Shown in pieces: positions 10,523 to 23,722 of a stretch of 64,000 bases of DNA. The translations under genes and the position numbers were made by a program. Numbering within the stretch: the stretch's first letter is position 1; every line of letters starts with the position of its first letter. The stretch lies in the NCBI GenBank assembly GCA_020081605.1, contig JAHREC010000009.1, forward strand, positions 3,038,001 through 3,102,000, written 5' to 3'. This DNA is from Albifimbria verrucaria (taxonomy: Eukaryota > Ascomycota > Sordariomycetes > Hypocreales > Stachybotryaceae). Under the pieces are notes generated by a model. The model worked only from the letters and a program-made list of their open reading frames with translations. It did not search any database and was not told the origin of the DNA.

Positions 10523-12321
10523 TCACTTCTCGCTTGTGATTATACAACTACGTTCTAACTTATCCAGCTGTTCAAGCAAATCGGCCAAGGTTTGGTCCGT
10601 AGCACTCTCCGCTAGACCATATATCCTAGGTCTACTTCTCAGCTCCTCAATATAAGCTGCTCCCATATCTCTTGACATATTGATGAACCGGTGCCTATTT
10701 GCATCCTTCGCGGACGGTGGGAAATGCCGAAAGATTTCCACGACGTCTCTGGAAAACCCGAATATTAACATCAGGACCGAAGCGTGACTAGATAGTTTGA
10801 TGGGTTTTGGGATGGGGTTGCGGCACACCGCAAAGAGAAGTTTGAGAGATTACCATAGAGCACGAGGACGCACCTAATTATAACTCGGTGGTTCAAGTGT
10901 GGCAAACTTGATGAAGGAAAGTGCTGCAAGAAGTTTGATTTAATGTAAAGGCTGGCAATCAAAATGTTGACCATTTGTGCTTCGTGTCCATGCGTGGTTC
11001 GAGGATCGCGAGATAGAGCACCCCTCCATCGTAATGCTGGAGGAGTTCGTCTAAGACACGTTGGATGTGATCAATTCCAATGTGTAATCTTGTATCGGGG
11101 AGTTTTGTCCATGCTTTGCATGCCACCATGCCAAGAAGATGTTGACATGCGCATTGAGCCCAGGAATATAGTCTATTTCGTCATCTGCTGTGAATGCTAT
11201 TTCGGCGGAGACTTCCAAACCCAGCTCGAGGTCTCTGTTGGTAATGGATTGTGGGCACATGTAGGTAAGTGGTTCATCGAGGGAATGCAATTTGAGATAC
11301 AACTGAGCCTTCGTGTCCGCTCCCTTTGTAACCGACAGTCAAAATAGGTTTTACGCATCTCTCGAACGGTGAGGAAAACTTACAGATCCATTGTTACCAG
11401 GAGGCAGTAGAGTCTTTTGAGGATCTCTCTGTCATGAACAGACATCTCATCTAGCCTGTTCGCCATGAGCCATTGCGTCCCAGCCATGGAGTCTTTAATG
11501 GCATGAAAAACGCGGAAGTCGGAGCATTGATGCCCATCAACGATCAAAGCCCACGCCACGTTGTACTTGGCAATGCACCAGTCAATGGTGCATTTGTCCG
11601 TCACCAACAAGTGGTGGTGTTGTATCATACGGGAGCAGTGCGAAGCTAATAGACATCCAGGTTCTCCCGAGGTATCTCGGGGATGCTCGCCGCAGTTATA
11701 GCACATACAGAAATCACAAGGCCTAGGAATACTGGATCTCTGTCTGCCTCGCCTCGGTATACCCGTGTGAGAAACCAACGCCTATGTAGAAGAGGTATGA
11801 GTGGGTGGAGAAACTTGAACCAGTCATCAAGAATTTTTCTCAAACTTTCCGGAGGGCCCGACGAGGAGAGAACGTCATCTCCTCTTAGTTGCGATGTATG
11901 CCCTAGAGAAAAGATGCTGGCACATTTCTGGGCGTTGGTGGTCGTATATTGCACGCAATTGTCGAATTGGGTGGGTTACTATGTATGTCGTCTAATGTGT
12001 TTCTTGGGGCAAACCTGGGTAGATTAACGACAATACCCGCCCATTGTCCTACGAGGGCAGCTCACCGGTTCGGTCGGCCCCTCTTACGGCGTGGTGTCTT
12101 CTGGGTACAGCTGGTTCCTAGAGTGCTGCACCCATCACATACCGCAGACCCTGCGGTTCGACGACACTGGTGAATATGTGTTAATCAACAGGATTAAACG
12201 GCGACTGATTTCTAGATGCACAATAAAAACAGACTTTAATCTTCCTCTCACGACACACATCGCAAGCCCGCTGAACACGAGCACAACTCTCGGCCTGCAA
12301 ATGTTGATTGGTGGTACTCAT
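10523..12321 (-). CDS. Zn2Cys6 fungal transcription factor, several frame breaks
   Basis: The ATG at 12321 opens a Zn2Cys6 binuclear cluster with the spacing C-x2-C-x6-C-x8-C-x2-C-x6-C, followed by a basic tail KTPRRKRGRPNR. A short intron interrupts the cluster after the first two cysteines and the following basic helix. After further short introns comes a fungal-specific regulatory domain (PF04082-like): FLHPLIPLLHRRW, CTIDWCIAKYNVA and VFHAIKDSMAGTQWL, ending with an intron near 11350. The C-terminal part (10523-11300) needs several frame changes, for example at 11648-11649 (AA) and 11073-11074 (AA). This is either assembly noise or early decay. As a family member it would be a nuclear DNA-binding regulator; its targets are unknown and no cluster of enzymes sits next to it. 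Confidence 0.65.
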
Positions 12322-13478
12322 GGCATTCAGTTGCGCCGGGGCCTATCAGAGGCTCCGCCGGCGATGGTTGCCTACCACAAGTAACAGGGGAGATATGGCT
12401 TCAAGATGAGTGTAAGGCAAAGGAGGATTGATGTGACTGGAGAAGATTGGCTTAGTACTGCATGGTTGCAATACAGTGCGCGGTTGTTAAAAAGGAAAAA
12501 AACAACTATGTCACCAAAGCCTATTTCCGCCTTTAGACCTGAAGGTCTTGCAGAGTAACCTGAACTTTGACTAAGCAGCCCAGATCTGTGGCTGAAGCCG
12601 CAAGAGGCTGACCCGAAGAGACTGAGCTAACAAGCATTATAACGGAGCTACCTGACCTCCAAGGGTGGACCCACATCGGGCCCTTTCAGATCAATTTTGA
12701 TCACAGTGAATCAAGATCTTCCTGAATCCAGCCAATCAACTGCAAAAATCCTCCTAACACTTCTTGCGGTTTTACATATGGACTACAATTGAATTTTGGA
12801 TCTGCCTGGTCCGTTTCTGTAGACTATAGGGCAGTACAGGACTTGTGATCATTTCCTACCCTCAGCTGCATGTTCCTCGTTCAGGACACGTCCTGAATTT
12901 AGGTCGTGCGCCGCCTAAGACAAGATTGGCGAGTTTCGAATGCGAACAGTGCACTCAGTAAGGAGATTCACTGTGCGAGTAAGCCCTCAGATTGAGAAAG
13001 TGGAAGCCATTTACCGAGTTTCGCTGCCCTATTTTAGCATGCATTTGATCATGTCACGGCCTACAGCATTCAAGGGCGGCGCCATGATCAGTTTTATTGT
13101 AAATACTGCTCCTAGGTATGGGAATTGGAAAGGGAAGAAAAGGGTCCGGTCGGTGGGGATGCGTTAGCACTCAACATGTTTCACTCTAGGGCTGGCCTGT
13201 TCTGGCTATACTACGACAGGTGCGTAGTGGTTTCCAGGGATACAGATATTTTGTTTACTACTGTGTTCGGCAGCTTGACAGCAACACCCACTTCGATACC
13301 TGGGACAGCAACAACTCTCATCCTATATATAGCTCGGCCTATCCGAGAACTTGGTAATAAATTGTTCTCAGTTTATTGTGTACTCTGGTAAGATTACTTC
13401 TAGAACTTCTAGGCTTTTGTCTATAACTTAGAAACTCTAGTTGTTTTCATCTTTTCTCAAGGTAGTGCTGCTTGCACG
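12322..13478. other. intergenic, nothing recognised
   Basis: Upstream region of the Zn2Cys6 gene plus 3' side of the membrane-protein gene. Short frames only, with no repeat or RNA gene. Confidence 0.35.
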
Positions 13479-14302
13479 TTATGCAGGTAATATCCTAATG
13501 TCGGATCCAAGTATCGACTGCAGAAAGTTGGTCCCCATAGAGTCATCAATAATCCAAACCAGGAGAGCCAAAAATAACACCGTAAGTGCCCTGCGGAACT
13601 TGGAGTCTTTGGTAAAGTCAACAAGAAGACTGTTGACCATTCTTGGCTTGTATATGACGTACTGCAGGGTCTGGGATATTATAGTACCAGCAGGAAGACA
13701 CATGAACCAAATTTTGGAAATCTGCTTAACTTCAGGAGGGGAGTAACGTATTTGCCAAGCAAGAATATGGCAGACATGTGGGCAGTAAAGACGTGGTGGC
13801 TAGTTAGAGTCCACCATTCATACGTAGTACCATTGCGCTGCCGCTCCATATTTTTCGCCTTGATAAGAAAGGCGATATTGAGAATATTTAAAATAATCGC
13901 GAACATAAGCCATGCTAGTAAAAGTGGCGAAATAGGTTTTTGTTTTGACACGGTAATCAGCAGCCATAGCTCGAAAACAATGGTCGAAAGACGAGGTATA
14001 ATGAACAAAAACTGTCGGATGGCACTCGTTGCAGTGATAGGAGTATGATTAATGCCCCATGCAACGACAAACGCGATGAGACTTATCCAGAAAAGAATCG
14101 AGGCGACCAATCCAGAATTCACCAAGGCTGAAGTGATTTTAAGTCCGGCTAGTAAGGCAAAACCAGTGGCTGGAATGCGAAGATTTCTCAGTGTTCTTTC
14201 CTGGTCCTCAAGAGCCATAGCGTAAGCTATTGCAGCAGGTCGCTCGGGAATTGCGAGTTCAGAGGTAGCTGTGTCAGTGACGGTTGAATCTGTGTCCGCC
14301 AT
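13479..14302 (-). CDS. multi-pass integral membrane protein, unknown family
   Basis: An ATG at 14302 opens a protein with an acidic N-terminus of about 40 residues, followed by about seven hydrophobic spans, for example VASILFWISLIAFVVAWGI, LLLAWLMFAIILNILNIAFL, a span near FTAHMSAIFLLGKY and one near LTVLFLALLVWII. The frame breaks at the four-base G-run 13738-13741 (a C-run on the coding strand). One additional base would join the first 190 residues to the frame ending at 13479, giving about 275 residues. Alternatively a GT...AG pair there is only about 26 nt apart, too short for an intron. It is probably a membrane protein; I do not recognise the family. Confidence 0.55.
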
Positions 14303-15540
14303 GATTATTGCCGGGTATTATGATGAAAGGATGTCTGCGGTGGGGGGTGAAAAGAATGGAGGGCTAGAACTAGAAGGGAGGGGACTAAAAGGAAGATGAA
14401 GAGAAGAAACAGAGAAAATTAGTCGCGAATAGACATGGCATCGTAGATAGGACGGAAGGTTGCCAGGGAATTAATCAGAATAGGCTCGGGGGCATGGAAT
14501 ATATTCTTCATTCCATGATGCTTTGGACAGTGTTACGTGATGTTTGCAGCGCCAAGTGTTGCTTTAGGGAAGCGACGGATCCGGCCTTGTGGGAGGGGGT
14601 CTGTGTCTCAGTTCTCCATCACCGCCTGAGTATCAGAACCGGGATGATGGACAAAAGAGGAAGAAGGGATACAGAGAAGAACAGAAAACAAAGGGTAACC
14701 GGGTAAATCTATACTCTACTGAATAAATAAGAGCCTAAAATTTTAATTTAAATGAGCCAACATAAATGAAATATCCCAGGATTACAAGCAAGTTTGGGGT
14801 TATACCATAGCGGGTTTTAGCTAGGGATAGGGAGAGCTAGTTTTTCATCTTTGTGGAAAACACGCTCAAAGAGAACGGAGATTGGAGGGACGAAATCGGA
14901 CACCTTATTGGTCGATGAAGCAGGCGACACATAGTTCAAGAACAGTCTGATAGAACAAACAATCAAATATTCCGAGGCTAAATTTTACACACGAACCACA
15001 TTCTGTCATACTGTACCATGGTAACAATTTCTACCTGCAACCGAATTGGAAAACTATCCTTATCCAAGCCTGTCATAGTCATACGGGTATATCCCCAACA
15101 TTCATCAATCTTAAATCCGGCTCCCATCATGATTAGAGGCCGAAGTTGACTAACCAAAAGCGGGCGTTAGAGCCCCGTATGTTCTGTACGTGCGCATCGC
15201 TAATGAATGTCAGGGAATATTTTAGTATGAATTCTGATCGATCACCACAATTAGACCATTCACTGCGGGGATTTTTCGGTCAATTATTAGTTACCTAATT
15301 GGTTGAAATTAACTAGAGTACTCCTCTTAAGGCTAGACTTTCAGTCGTATCTATCCACATTCCATGGAGCGTAGCAAAATAGTCGGAAATACTGGGTTGC
15401 CCACTATGACCAACACCTCAGCTTGCAGGCGAAAAGTGGCTTGCGTATCGACATAGATACGTGCACTTTCCATCATCGGCCCATCTCATTTACTTCAGTA
15501 GCCTACACATGACATACCAGTAGTGAAATAGCCCATCTGC
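14303..15540. other. intergenic, nothing recognised
   Basis: The GA-rich stretch at 14340-14420 is the pyrimidine-rich promoter side of the membrane-protein gene. The remainder carries only short frames. Confidence 0.35.
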
Positions 15541-16835
15541 TTAAGCTAGACACTGCGAGTACCATTCTACCAAAAGTTAGCACTCGAGACCATCACTATG
15601 GAAATCTGAATGTCCACTTACCATTTTGCTCTTTGCAAGTTGTACCAGACGCGCACTTTTTGCACCCAGTCCAGCCGCTGCCACCGCACTGTTCCCAAAT
15701 CTTGGCTTCGCATCCGCTCGGCGGGTTCGTGGGAGTGGGTGCCTTGCTCGTGGTAGTAGCAGAGTCGTTACCACCTGACACGTTGTTCCAGTAGTTCTGG
15801 TCAACCCAGGACTTCCAAGCGGGGATGGTCGAGTTAATGGACACGGCAGAGGACAGTTGCTTGGACCAGGAGACGCGCTTGGTGGTCGATGCACCGGCAC
15901 CAGTGTTGGCGTACTCGGCGTAGTAGATGTGGCTCAGGTCGTTGCCCTTGTCCCACGGGTTCCAGCCTTCGGGGTGGATGATGTTGCTCAGGACGGTGCG
16001 CTGGAAGACAGTGCGGGCAGCCGCTCGCCAAGGTCGACCGAGGAAGACGCTGCCAGCCTTGACGCTGACGCCAGACTTGGCAAAGACGCGGCCGCCGTTG
16101 AAGACGTACCAGCCGTTGTCACTGTCTGCCTCGCGGCCCGAAGCGGTAATATAGCCACCTGCTGCGCGGTTGAAACCGATATCCGTCTTTTCGAACCAGA
16201 AGTTGACGTTTTGGCCGCCATAGATGAAATCGACGGCGCCCTCGATGTATGAGTTCTTGAAAACCGTATCAGTGCTCCTGCCGTACATGGTATCTTGGTA
16301 GCCGGTAAAAGCACAGCCATAAAAGCCAATGTTTGTGCCACCGATGGAAAGTGCGTGCGAGGGGCCAGCATCACCAGCCGTGTTCTCGACGCGCAAGTTG
16401 TACACGGAAACGTTAGGGGTCTGTACGCGCAGAGTTCCACTTTGCTCGTTGCCTCCAGCTTGGCTCGATGAAAGGCTGTTAGTCAGAATAGCCTGGTTCT
16501 TGCTGTAGTCCTGATCATCGGTGGTGTAGCCATATATGAGAATCTTGCCCTTGTAACCCGACGTTATGGTAGTTTGGCCAGTGTAGGAACCCGGCTGGAT
16601 GAAGATGGTCGTTGTCGCGGTGGATGCCTTGTCAATAGAGTCGATGGCGGATTGAAGCTGAGAACTTGAGTCAGTACAAATACGGCAAACACACCGTCAG
16701 GCATTCGGAAGGACTCACCGACGTGTACTGTCCTCCAGACTGGGCAACAACCTTTGCTCCTGCAGGAGGTGATGTGCGTGACACCGCCTCCACACTCAGA
16801 GCAAAGAGCAAGATTGAAAATATGTTGGACAGCAT
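15541..16835 (-). CDS. secreted pectin methylesterase (CE8) with C-terminal CBM1
   Basis: It removes methyl esters from homogalacturonan in plant cell walls. Three exons (16719-16835, 15622-16657, 15541-15566) give an intact 392-residue protein. A signal peptide (MLSNIFSILLFALSVEA) is followed by the parallel beta-helix domain with the family signatures GYQDTMY, the catalytic-site strand VDFIYG and LGRPWR. A Thr/Pro-rich linker then leads to a fungal cellulose-binding module (CBM1) with EQCGGSGWTGC and the aromatic WYSQC end. The last exon, split by a 55-nt intron, supplies the final residues of the CBM. CE8 enzymes with a CBM1 tail are found in plant-degrading or plant-associated fungi. All splice sites are canonical and no frame break is needed, which contrasts with many neighbours. 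Confidence 0.93.
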
Positions 16836-19800
16836 TCTGACAGCGAACTATCGTGCTGTAGTGTTTCTGCCTATATTCTCACTTAGACAAGATAGGAGTT
16901 GTCATCAGCGGTCGCTATTTACGTGTTTCCAACCACATAGCGCAAACCGGGACAATAGGATCTACGCCGTGGCATATTTTCCGACGGAAGTTCTCTTTCA
17001 AAACCCTCGGTTCAATGCTTCTACGAACATAGGAAACTATGCTAATACAATTCGAGATTATAGTCCGAGTTGAAGGCTGCGGTCTCTTGAATTTGCGCAG
17101 ACTATCAGTCTACATCCTCGGCTCAATTTCTCTATGAAGACGTCAAAGACGTTCGTCTTAGTCATGATCCCATCAGGCTATTGCGGTTGAATACATTTCC
17201 CTCATTCGGCTTTGTTGCCTCGGCGATAGTTGACCCGCCTCCCGCAGGATAAAATACGATGCCGTCTTTTTCCCCAATCCACGCATGCAACCCAGTTTTA
17301 TGCATAAGCCCCATGGGGAAGGTTCTACTTCGGACTTCAACGCCATGTAAGCTGTCCGAGTTGAGCCACGTGTGCCGCAAAGGGTTATTTCCCGTCACTA
17401 TATGTTCGCGAGCAGAAGGGTCTTTGTATGTGGCGTGAAGAGGACTCCAAAAATGTCAGACTAAGATCACGGAATGCAGCTCCGATCATCAGCATAGCCA
17501 GTTTGCACGATATATATGCTATGCCCTTTGGGCGCGTCGAAATGCGCGACAAACTGTCAGGTGGTCCCACGTGCCCTCATATTCAGAACCTATTCAAGGC
17601 TTCTGAACCGTCAGAACAGCAGTGCTTCCAACAGAAAAAACGTTGTTGCAGCGATAGCAGCTTATGAGACTGTCAGCATAAGCCCACGAAGTCACGGTCC
17701 GGCGTTTAGGAAATTTCAGGTCGGCGCCTCTTTGCCAACTGCGTGGAATTGCCAGAGACTATGATAGTATCATGATGTTTATAAGGCCGCCCAGTATTCT
17801 GGTATTTGAGAAAGATTCTCAGTAGCAATCCTCCGGTGTGAAGCAAGCAAAATGAAGATAATCATTCCGATATATGTTTTTTTGGTCGGCAGTGCCATCG
17901 GGACTGTGGTTGAACGTCAACCTTGCAGCGCAGTGTAGTACAAAACCATCCGCCCGAAATATCACGTTTCAGAACACTAACAACGCATTATAGGGCTCAC
18001 TGTAATGCTATGCCTCAGGCCGATATCCTCACAGGATCACAGTCACCCTGGGGTGGCAAGTCCACAAAGCCCTGTGCTTATGTATACTGTGCCAAAGAAA
18101 CTGAATTCGCACTGTCACTCAGACCTCCCCGTCAATAGACTCTTAGGGAGTTCTTTTCGCCCGTTTAGCAGGCGCCGGTTTTAAGCCAGTAAAATAGTAC
18201 CTCAAGACGTTAACCGCCTAAACCCCTGTACCAGTATCGATATCCAGCACGCGAAGTGGCCTCGTTGCATTGACGGCGGCGGAAAGAGCTTATCATCCCG
18301 GACAGCTTTGAAGATATAATAAAGCAGATAGAGGCGGGCCAACTCTTGCTAAGACGTGTCAGATTCAGCACATCAAATTTGACCCAGCATTCACCTCGTC
18401 AATGGGAGACATATAGTTTTCCTGAATACTTGCCTGTTTTTGCCGTAACAACGCCCATGCTCGCGGAAGAAATCCAGTAGCGTACGACTGGCGATATCCC
18501 CGTCGTAACTAGCGACAAATTGGTCAAGGGGAAGTTGGTGACTCGGACTCGCGGGCTGCTTAGACCCATTCATTGCACACTGTGACCTAGAGGACATTGA
18601 TGATCCACGATCGTGTATATTGGGCGGGCATCCCGCCCAGCAGTTGACGTTTGCAGTCCGAGGTGGGGCCGCTTCCTCTGCTGCCTATATAAGGTTAAAG
18701 CATGAGCACATAGGCTAGACCAGACTTGTCGCGGATTCGTATACAGGGTACTCTGTACATAAACTTCAACTCATGTCACGTATATTCATCAGATGTCTTC
18801 TCATGTTCTGTTGCTTGTTTACTCATTATACCCCTACTGATGCACCGATAGGTCATGAAACACATTGAGCTATGAGAGAATTTTCCTATCATTTCTTGGT
18901 TTGCGTAGTAGATATGACGGCTTTCTACAGCATTGGATCTACAGCATTGCATCTATGAATTATACCAACAAACTACACACTTGGACAAACATACTCGATA
19001 CCAACCCCACGCCCAAGTCTCGAGAAACGGAACAGCTGCCTCCAAAAGAAACGCTGAGGCCTAGTCATACAAATCGACAATATTGAAGAACCGGTCTCTC
19101 ATATGATTTGAAGGTTGCAATGTTAACCCTGCTTTCTATGGTATTCTTTCTGTTCCATCATGAACTTCTGTAGGTCCTCAGCCAAGGCCATGGTGGTTTC
19201 CCGAGAGAGTTAGGCTTCAACAAGAGCGGCTGCAATATACCACCTAAACCATCTAAAAGGAGGGCCTTATACAAGGATTAGCTGTGGATCAAAATTTATA
19301 CTTCTAAGCTTATAATTAATATTATGCTATTTATCTTTAAAGTTTACTATCTTTATCTTTTTCTTAAGTTACTATTCAGGATAGTCCTATTTAAGGAATT
19401 TCTTACCCTAAGGTAAAGATAGTCTAAAAATAGTGATTAAATAATCCACGAGCTAGGCTAGCTTCGATGGAAAAGTTAATAACTTAACTGGATTAATATT
19501 ATCCTCTGGGTGCTGTGGTTTCCCATTGATAATTCTCTATAATAAGCTATAGACCTGATGTTTAAAACCGCTATTCCAATCCCCAGGGCAAATCTTCAGC
19601 CAGAAAGCAGCCGTCTTAGGCAGCGAAGCCCTGATTTAACTAGCACGCCCGATACATGGTGTGCCATCGGGGACAAGAGGCTGCATCTTCGAGAGGGGCT
19701 GGGACAAGGTAGTGGAGAGAGTTGGATCGAGAGAAGAAGAAGGAGAGTGGGTGGAATATGAAAGAGCTAGGCTAAGGCACAGAGGGAGAATTTGGCGTAG

Positions 19801-20776
19801 AAGAGAGAGGGAGAGAGGTTAAGAAGAAGGGCCGGAGGAGCACTTTACCTGAAAATCTTACTCTTGCCTGTCAACAAGTGACAGCAAAGTGCAAGAATAC
19901 AAGGTTCGCAGGTGCATAAGCCTGGTAAAAGAGGTTTGCGTGTTGCGTGCTAATACCGTATGGTTTTTATTTGCTGCCACTGTGCCCGGCTCCAGCATCC
20001 TGGCACACGCTTTTATAAACCCTTCTCCTCTGCTACTGTGACGCTATCGTCGTGGATCGCCAACGCCGGCTGACAATGTGTCGTTCATGAGCTATCTGAC
20101 GATAACGTTGAAAAGACCTTCCAATTCTCCCCAAGTCGTTTCATGCCTATAATTAAGAAAGTGCAGAGTAGCTCTGGGGTTTTCTTACCTCACACCTTTC
20201 TTGACCAAACTCTTCGCTCCTCTATACCGCTCCATAAATCCTATCCTGGCCCGCCAGGCCATATGGGTGTTCTCCATCGTCTGAGTTATACAGTGCCGTG
20301 TGTGCCTTCGCTGTGCTCGTTGATGCACCATCCTAGTTTCCCACCACTACATGGAGACCTGCTGACCCCTAGGCTTCATTACAGCATTTCCCCTATGGCG
20401 TCACCTTGCGCATCATACAAAGTCCTTAATTCTCTATTTCAGACGATGCCGAAGCCTCATCGTCCTTTAACGTGTCCCAGTCGCCCATCTCGCCAATTTT
20501 CGCTGCGCAGTCGGTCTTAATATCATGATAATCATGAGGCAACTCCTCCCAGACAGGCTGATTGTGCCAAATCTGGTTGTCTTCTCATAAGGAGATCTAA
20601 ACTCAAAGCTGCTTTCAGCAATTTTCCCTCGCCATACGGTGGTGAATATCCATCACGCCTGTTCTTTACCTATTCTGGGCGGAAATGATGTGCCTTGTTA
20701 CAGTAGACTCCAAGACTCTCTACACTAAAGTCTTGGGTGAATAACATTGCTGTTTCGAAAAGCAAAATTTGCCAAA
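16836..20776. other. long gene-poor stretch
   Basis: No recognisable family in nearly 4 kb. Two minus-strand frames around 17162-17570 may be parts of one unrecognised protein, since they overlap at a frame change. A 68-codon ATG frame at 18391-18597 (minus) looks protein-like (DQFVASYDGDIASRTLLDFF) but is unassigned. An AT-rich stretch lies at about 19290-19520 and a purine-rich low-complexity stretch at about 19690-19850. No tRNA or transposase was recognised. Confidence 0.4.
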
Positions 20777-22072
20777 CTAAGTATTTTGACTCACGGATAT
20801 TATCAGTCTTTCGCCACTAACAGTACCTTCCTTGAGTAAATCCCATGCTTCCTGAACTTGGTTCAGCCCACCCAAGATACGGACAGGTGGAAGTTTCAGC
20901 TTGTGAGACTGTAATACACTTTCAAGATACTGCCACCATAGCCACTGAGTGAAATCCTTATTCTTTGGATCAAGGTAGTCATCCAAATATTGAGCGAAAT
21001 GCCCTTCTACTCCCGGAGGCAGTGTCACACCTTTCCGTAGGCCCATCGTTGATAGGAATGAACCACCCCCATGAGCAGCCAAGACATTACCAATGGTTAT
21101 TTGATCCTGTGCGGAGTCATTAGCTGCGAGAACAGCTTTGAATGGCCCTAATTTTATGAGGTCTTCAGCAGCTGTTTGGGACCTGCGGTTTATGAAGTGA
21201 TCTGCCCCGTATGATCGAACCAAGCCCTCATTATGTGCCGATGCAACTCCAATAACTATATAGCCTGCCCCGCTGGCTAATTGCGTTGCGAAGGCGCCAA
21301 ATGAAGAGGAGGCGCCCCAAATCAGAACTTTTTCCGTTTTCTTGTTGTTATTGGTATTTTCGATCAACCTCTCTAGGTCGAGATGGAGGAATAAAGCGCT
21401 AGCCGCACCATAGATATTGGAGACAGAAGCTGCTGCTGCGAAATCAAGATCTCCTATCTGGAAGAATCATGTCAGCATATTGCGTTTTGAGTGTTTTGAG
21501 TGTTTCTCAAACCTTCGCGGTAAGCTCCTGTGTTGTCAATGCATACTTCTGGTATCCGCCGAACCTTGCGTCGTTCCGGAGACTCCCAGCACTGTTCGTA
21601 ACAACCCGGTCACCTATGCTGAACCGACTGACTTCGGCGCCTATATCAATAACAATCCCGGAAAAAGACACTGCGTGGCATTCATATTAGACTCTAAACA
21701 TTACTTAGCAAATAAAAGATCCGAACCTACATCCGATGATTGTGGGATATGTGAGAGGAAAGGAAGAATCCCCTCCTGTATCTTATATTCGGCTGGTTGT
21801 ACAGCGACTGCCTCAACCTGACAATGGTTAATGCTTGTTCCAAACTGACTGCGTGACCAAAAGCTGATTGACAAAATAAATTATACGTGACGTATTAGAT
21901 ATTTATTCTCTGTGGGTAAAATACTGAGATTGACTTGATAATTGATGCAAACAATTACCTGTATCAAAAGTTCTCCGCCTTTGGCAACGGGCTTGTCGGC
22001 AGGCCTGATTTCCAATCGTTTGCCTACTCCCGGCAGCCAAGCAGCAATATTTTGAGACATCTCAAGGTTCAT
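20777..22072 (-). CDS. medium-chain dehydrogenase/reductase (zinc-type ADH-like / trans-enoyl-reductase-like)
   Basis: An ATG at 22072 begins a GroES-like N-terminal domain (AAWLPGVGKRLEIRPADKP). It continues after an intron with an exon holding VQPAEYKIQ and TYPTIIG, then an exon with FSGIVIDIGAEVSRFSIGDRV. The Rossmann half follows at 20777-21460, with the nucleotide loop WGASSSFGAFATQLA and a C-terminal LKEGTVSGERLIISV. Introns lie at about 21818-21958, 21680-21740 and 21455-21510. The structural zinc cysteines are absent, as in the quinone-reductase and ToxD/LovC-like members, which reduce enone or polyketide intermediates. One frame change is needed at the A-run 21759-21761 (a T-run on the coding strand). 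No PKS is adjacent, so a role in a cluster is not supported. Confidence 0.75.
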
Positions 22073-23722
22073 ATACAGATAGTAGAAATGGACTCCTGGA
22101 TAATAGTATGGATTTTTTTATCCAAGAGAATGAAGGGTTAACGTGAAATATAAATAACTGGACACATGGACTAATTTGGTCGTTTTGGTAGTAATATTTG
22201 GACACTTCGAATCGAGGCTGCTTAGCCATCTTCTTGCATTGCTGACAGAAATTATGTAATCTAGTCCTAGATATTCCCACCAATTCCTATCCGTTATGCA
22301 GACTTCAAGCTGTGGTCATCGAAATTGGTAAGAAATTCTCATTGACACATGGCAGTCACATTCAAATATAGTAGCTTCAAATGTTAGAAAAGGTGGTTGG
22401 TCAAGCCCCACATGAATGGAGTTAGTGTATAGTCGCATTCGTCAGGTAAAGGGGAAGCGCCTGGTAGCTTTCAATAATGGTTACCAGGAAGCGGAGTCGA
22501 TGTTATTGTGCAGACAGATTGGGACCACTTCGGCGTAATTCTTGTTAGTGAACAAGCAGGCATCAAATAGGTCGTGACCAATCTCGTGTGCAGCACTCGA
22601 ACAGCAAGACTAACATTTCCCCGTCTTTGTAAATCTCTCGACTGCCTATAAGGGTTACATCTCGCCGAGTATCCTTGTTTCCGTTATAGCCCAGTAAGAG
22701 CCCCGGGCTTCCCTTATCAGACCGAGGGGCTACGCTAAGGTTCCTTCTGCCTAGATGCGATATCTTCCTTACCAGCGTGTATATGCTTCGCTGTCCAAAG
22801 AAGAAATACTACTACAATAGACATGGAGGGTACCTGATCGCCAGCGACACACACTCCATCAGTCAAGCATAAGGCAATTGGCCCAGAATATTCAGATCTG
22901 GTTTGAAGACTAAGACAGAATATAACCCACTAAATGACTGTAGAAGTGACCGTAGTCGAGTCGTAATACAACGCTGTTAGACACTTTATTTGGAAGGAGA
23001 CTGACACACCAAGAAGTATATGGTAGGGACATGCATACCAGCACAGAAGTGTATAATAGCTTGGTCTATTTGAAAGTTTTAGAAGCGGTATCTTGCTGGG
23101 AGTACGGGAAATTTCAGCTGCGGTACTATAAATTTCCTGTAGCAAGTTGACACTCACTGCCTATGGAAGTCAACGAACGATTTGTTAAGCTTATTACAAC
23201 CGCCATCCAACAGTATATGATATCTCATACTCTTTCTCTAACAAGTCCAAGGTCCTTAGTGTAGCTAGTTGACTAGCTTTCTGGCTGACTTAAACCGCAA
23301 CCAGATGGCTTGGAAAAACAACTCCCTAGTCTTGTATTTGATCACTGCGTAAAACGGTAGCTATACTCTGATCTGCTGTAAGAAGCGATTGGTATCCACA
23401 CAACATTATTCATGGTCGATCCAGCGTTTTTATTATGCCCAAGTGGTCAAAGAAATAACAATCTTACCTATGGCTGTTGACTCTAATAGCTAAATGAATA
23501 CGGTGAACATTGCAGATTATCAGGAGGGAAGGAGGATTATGGATTATCCTGGGTCATCAATGTATTCGTTGCCTTTAAATGCGAACAAATATTGACCTAG
23601 GCAATCAATATCTGTTTTTAAAAAGCATCAAAATCCAATGACGAATGTAGATGATAAGTTACCACTCTTCCTCTTCAAAGTTGGAATTTTCATGTAGCAA
23701 GTCAACAAACTGAAGGCTTTTA
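22073..23722. other. intergenic, nothing recognised
   Basis: Short frames only, none family-like. No obvious repeat or RNA gene. Confidence 0.35.

Noticed and set aside
20143..20520. 125-codon plus-strand frame as a gene
   Set aside because: Pro/Ser/His-rich composition without a recognisable pattern and no supporting context.
20777..22072. Trans-acting enoyl reductase partner of the PKS
   Set aside because: It is about 25 kb away with unrelated genes between, and the PKS has its own ER with an intact cofactor loop.
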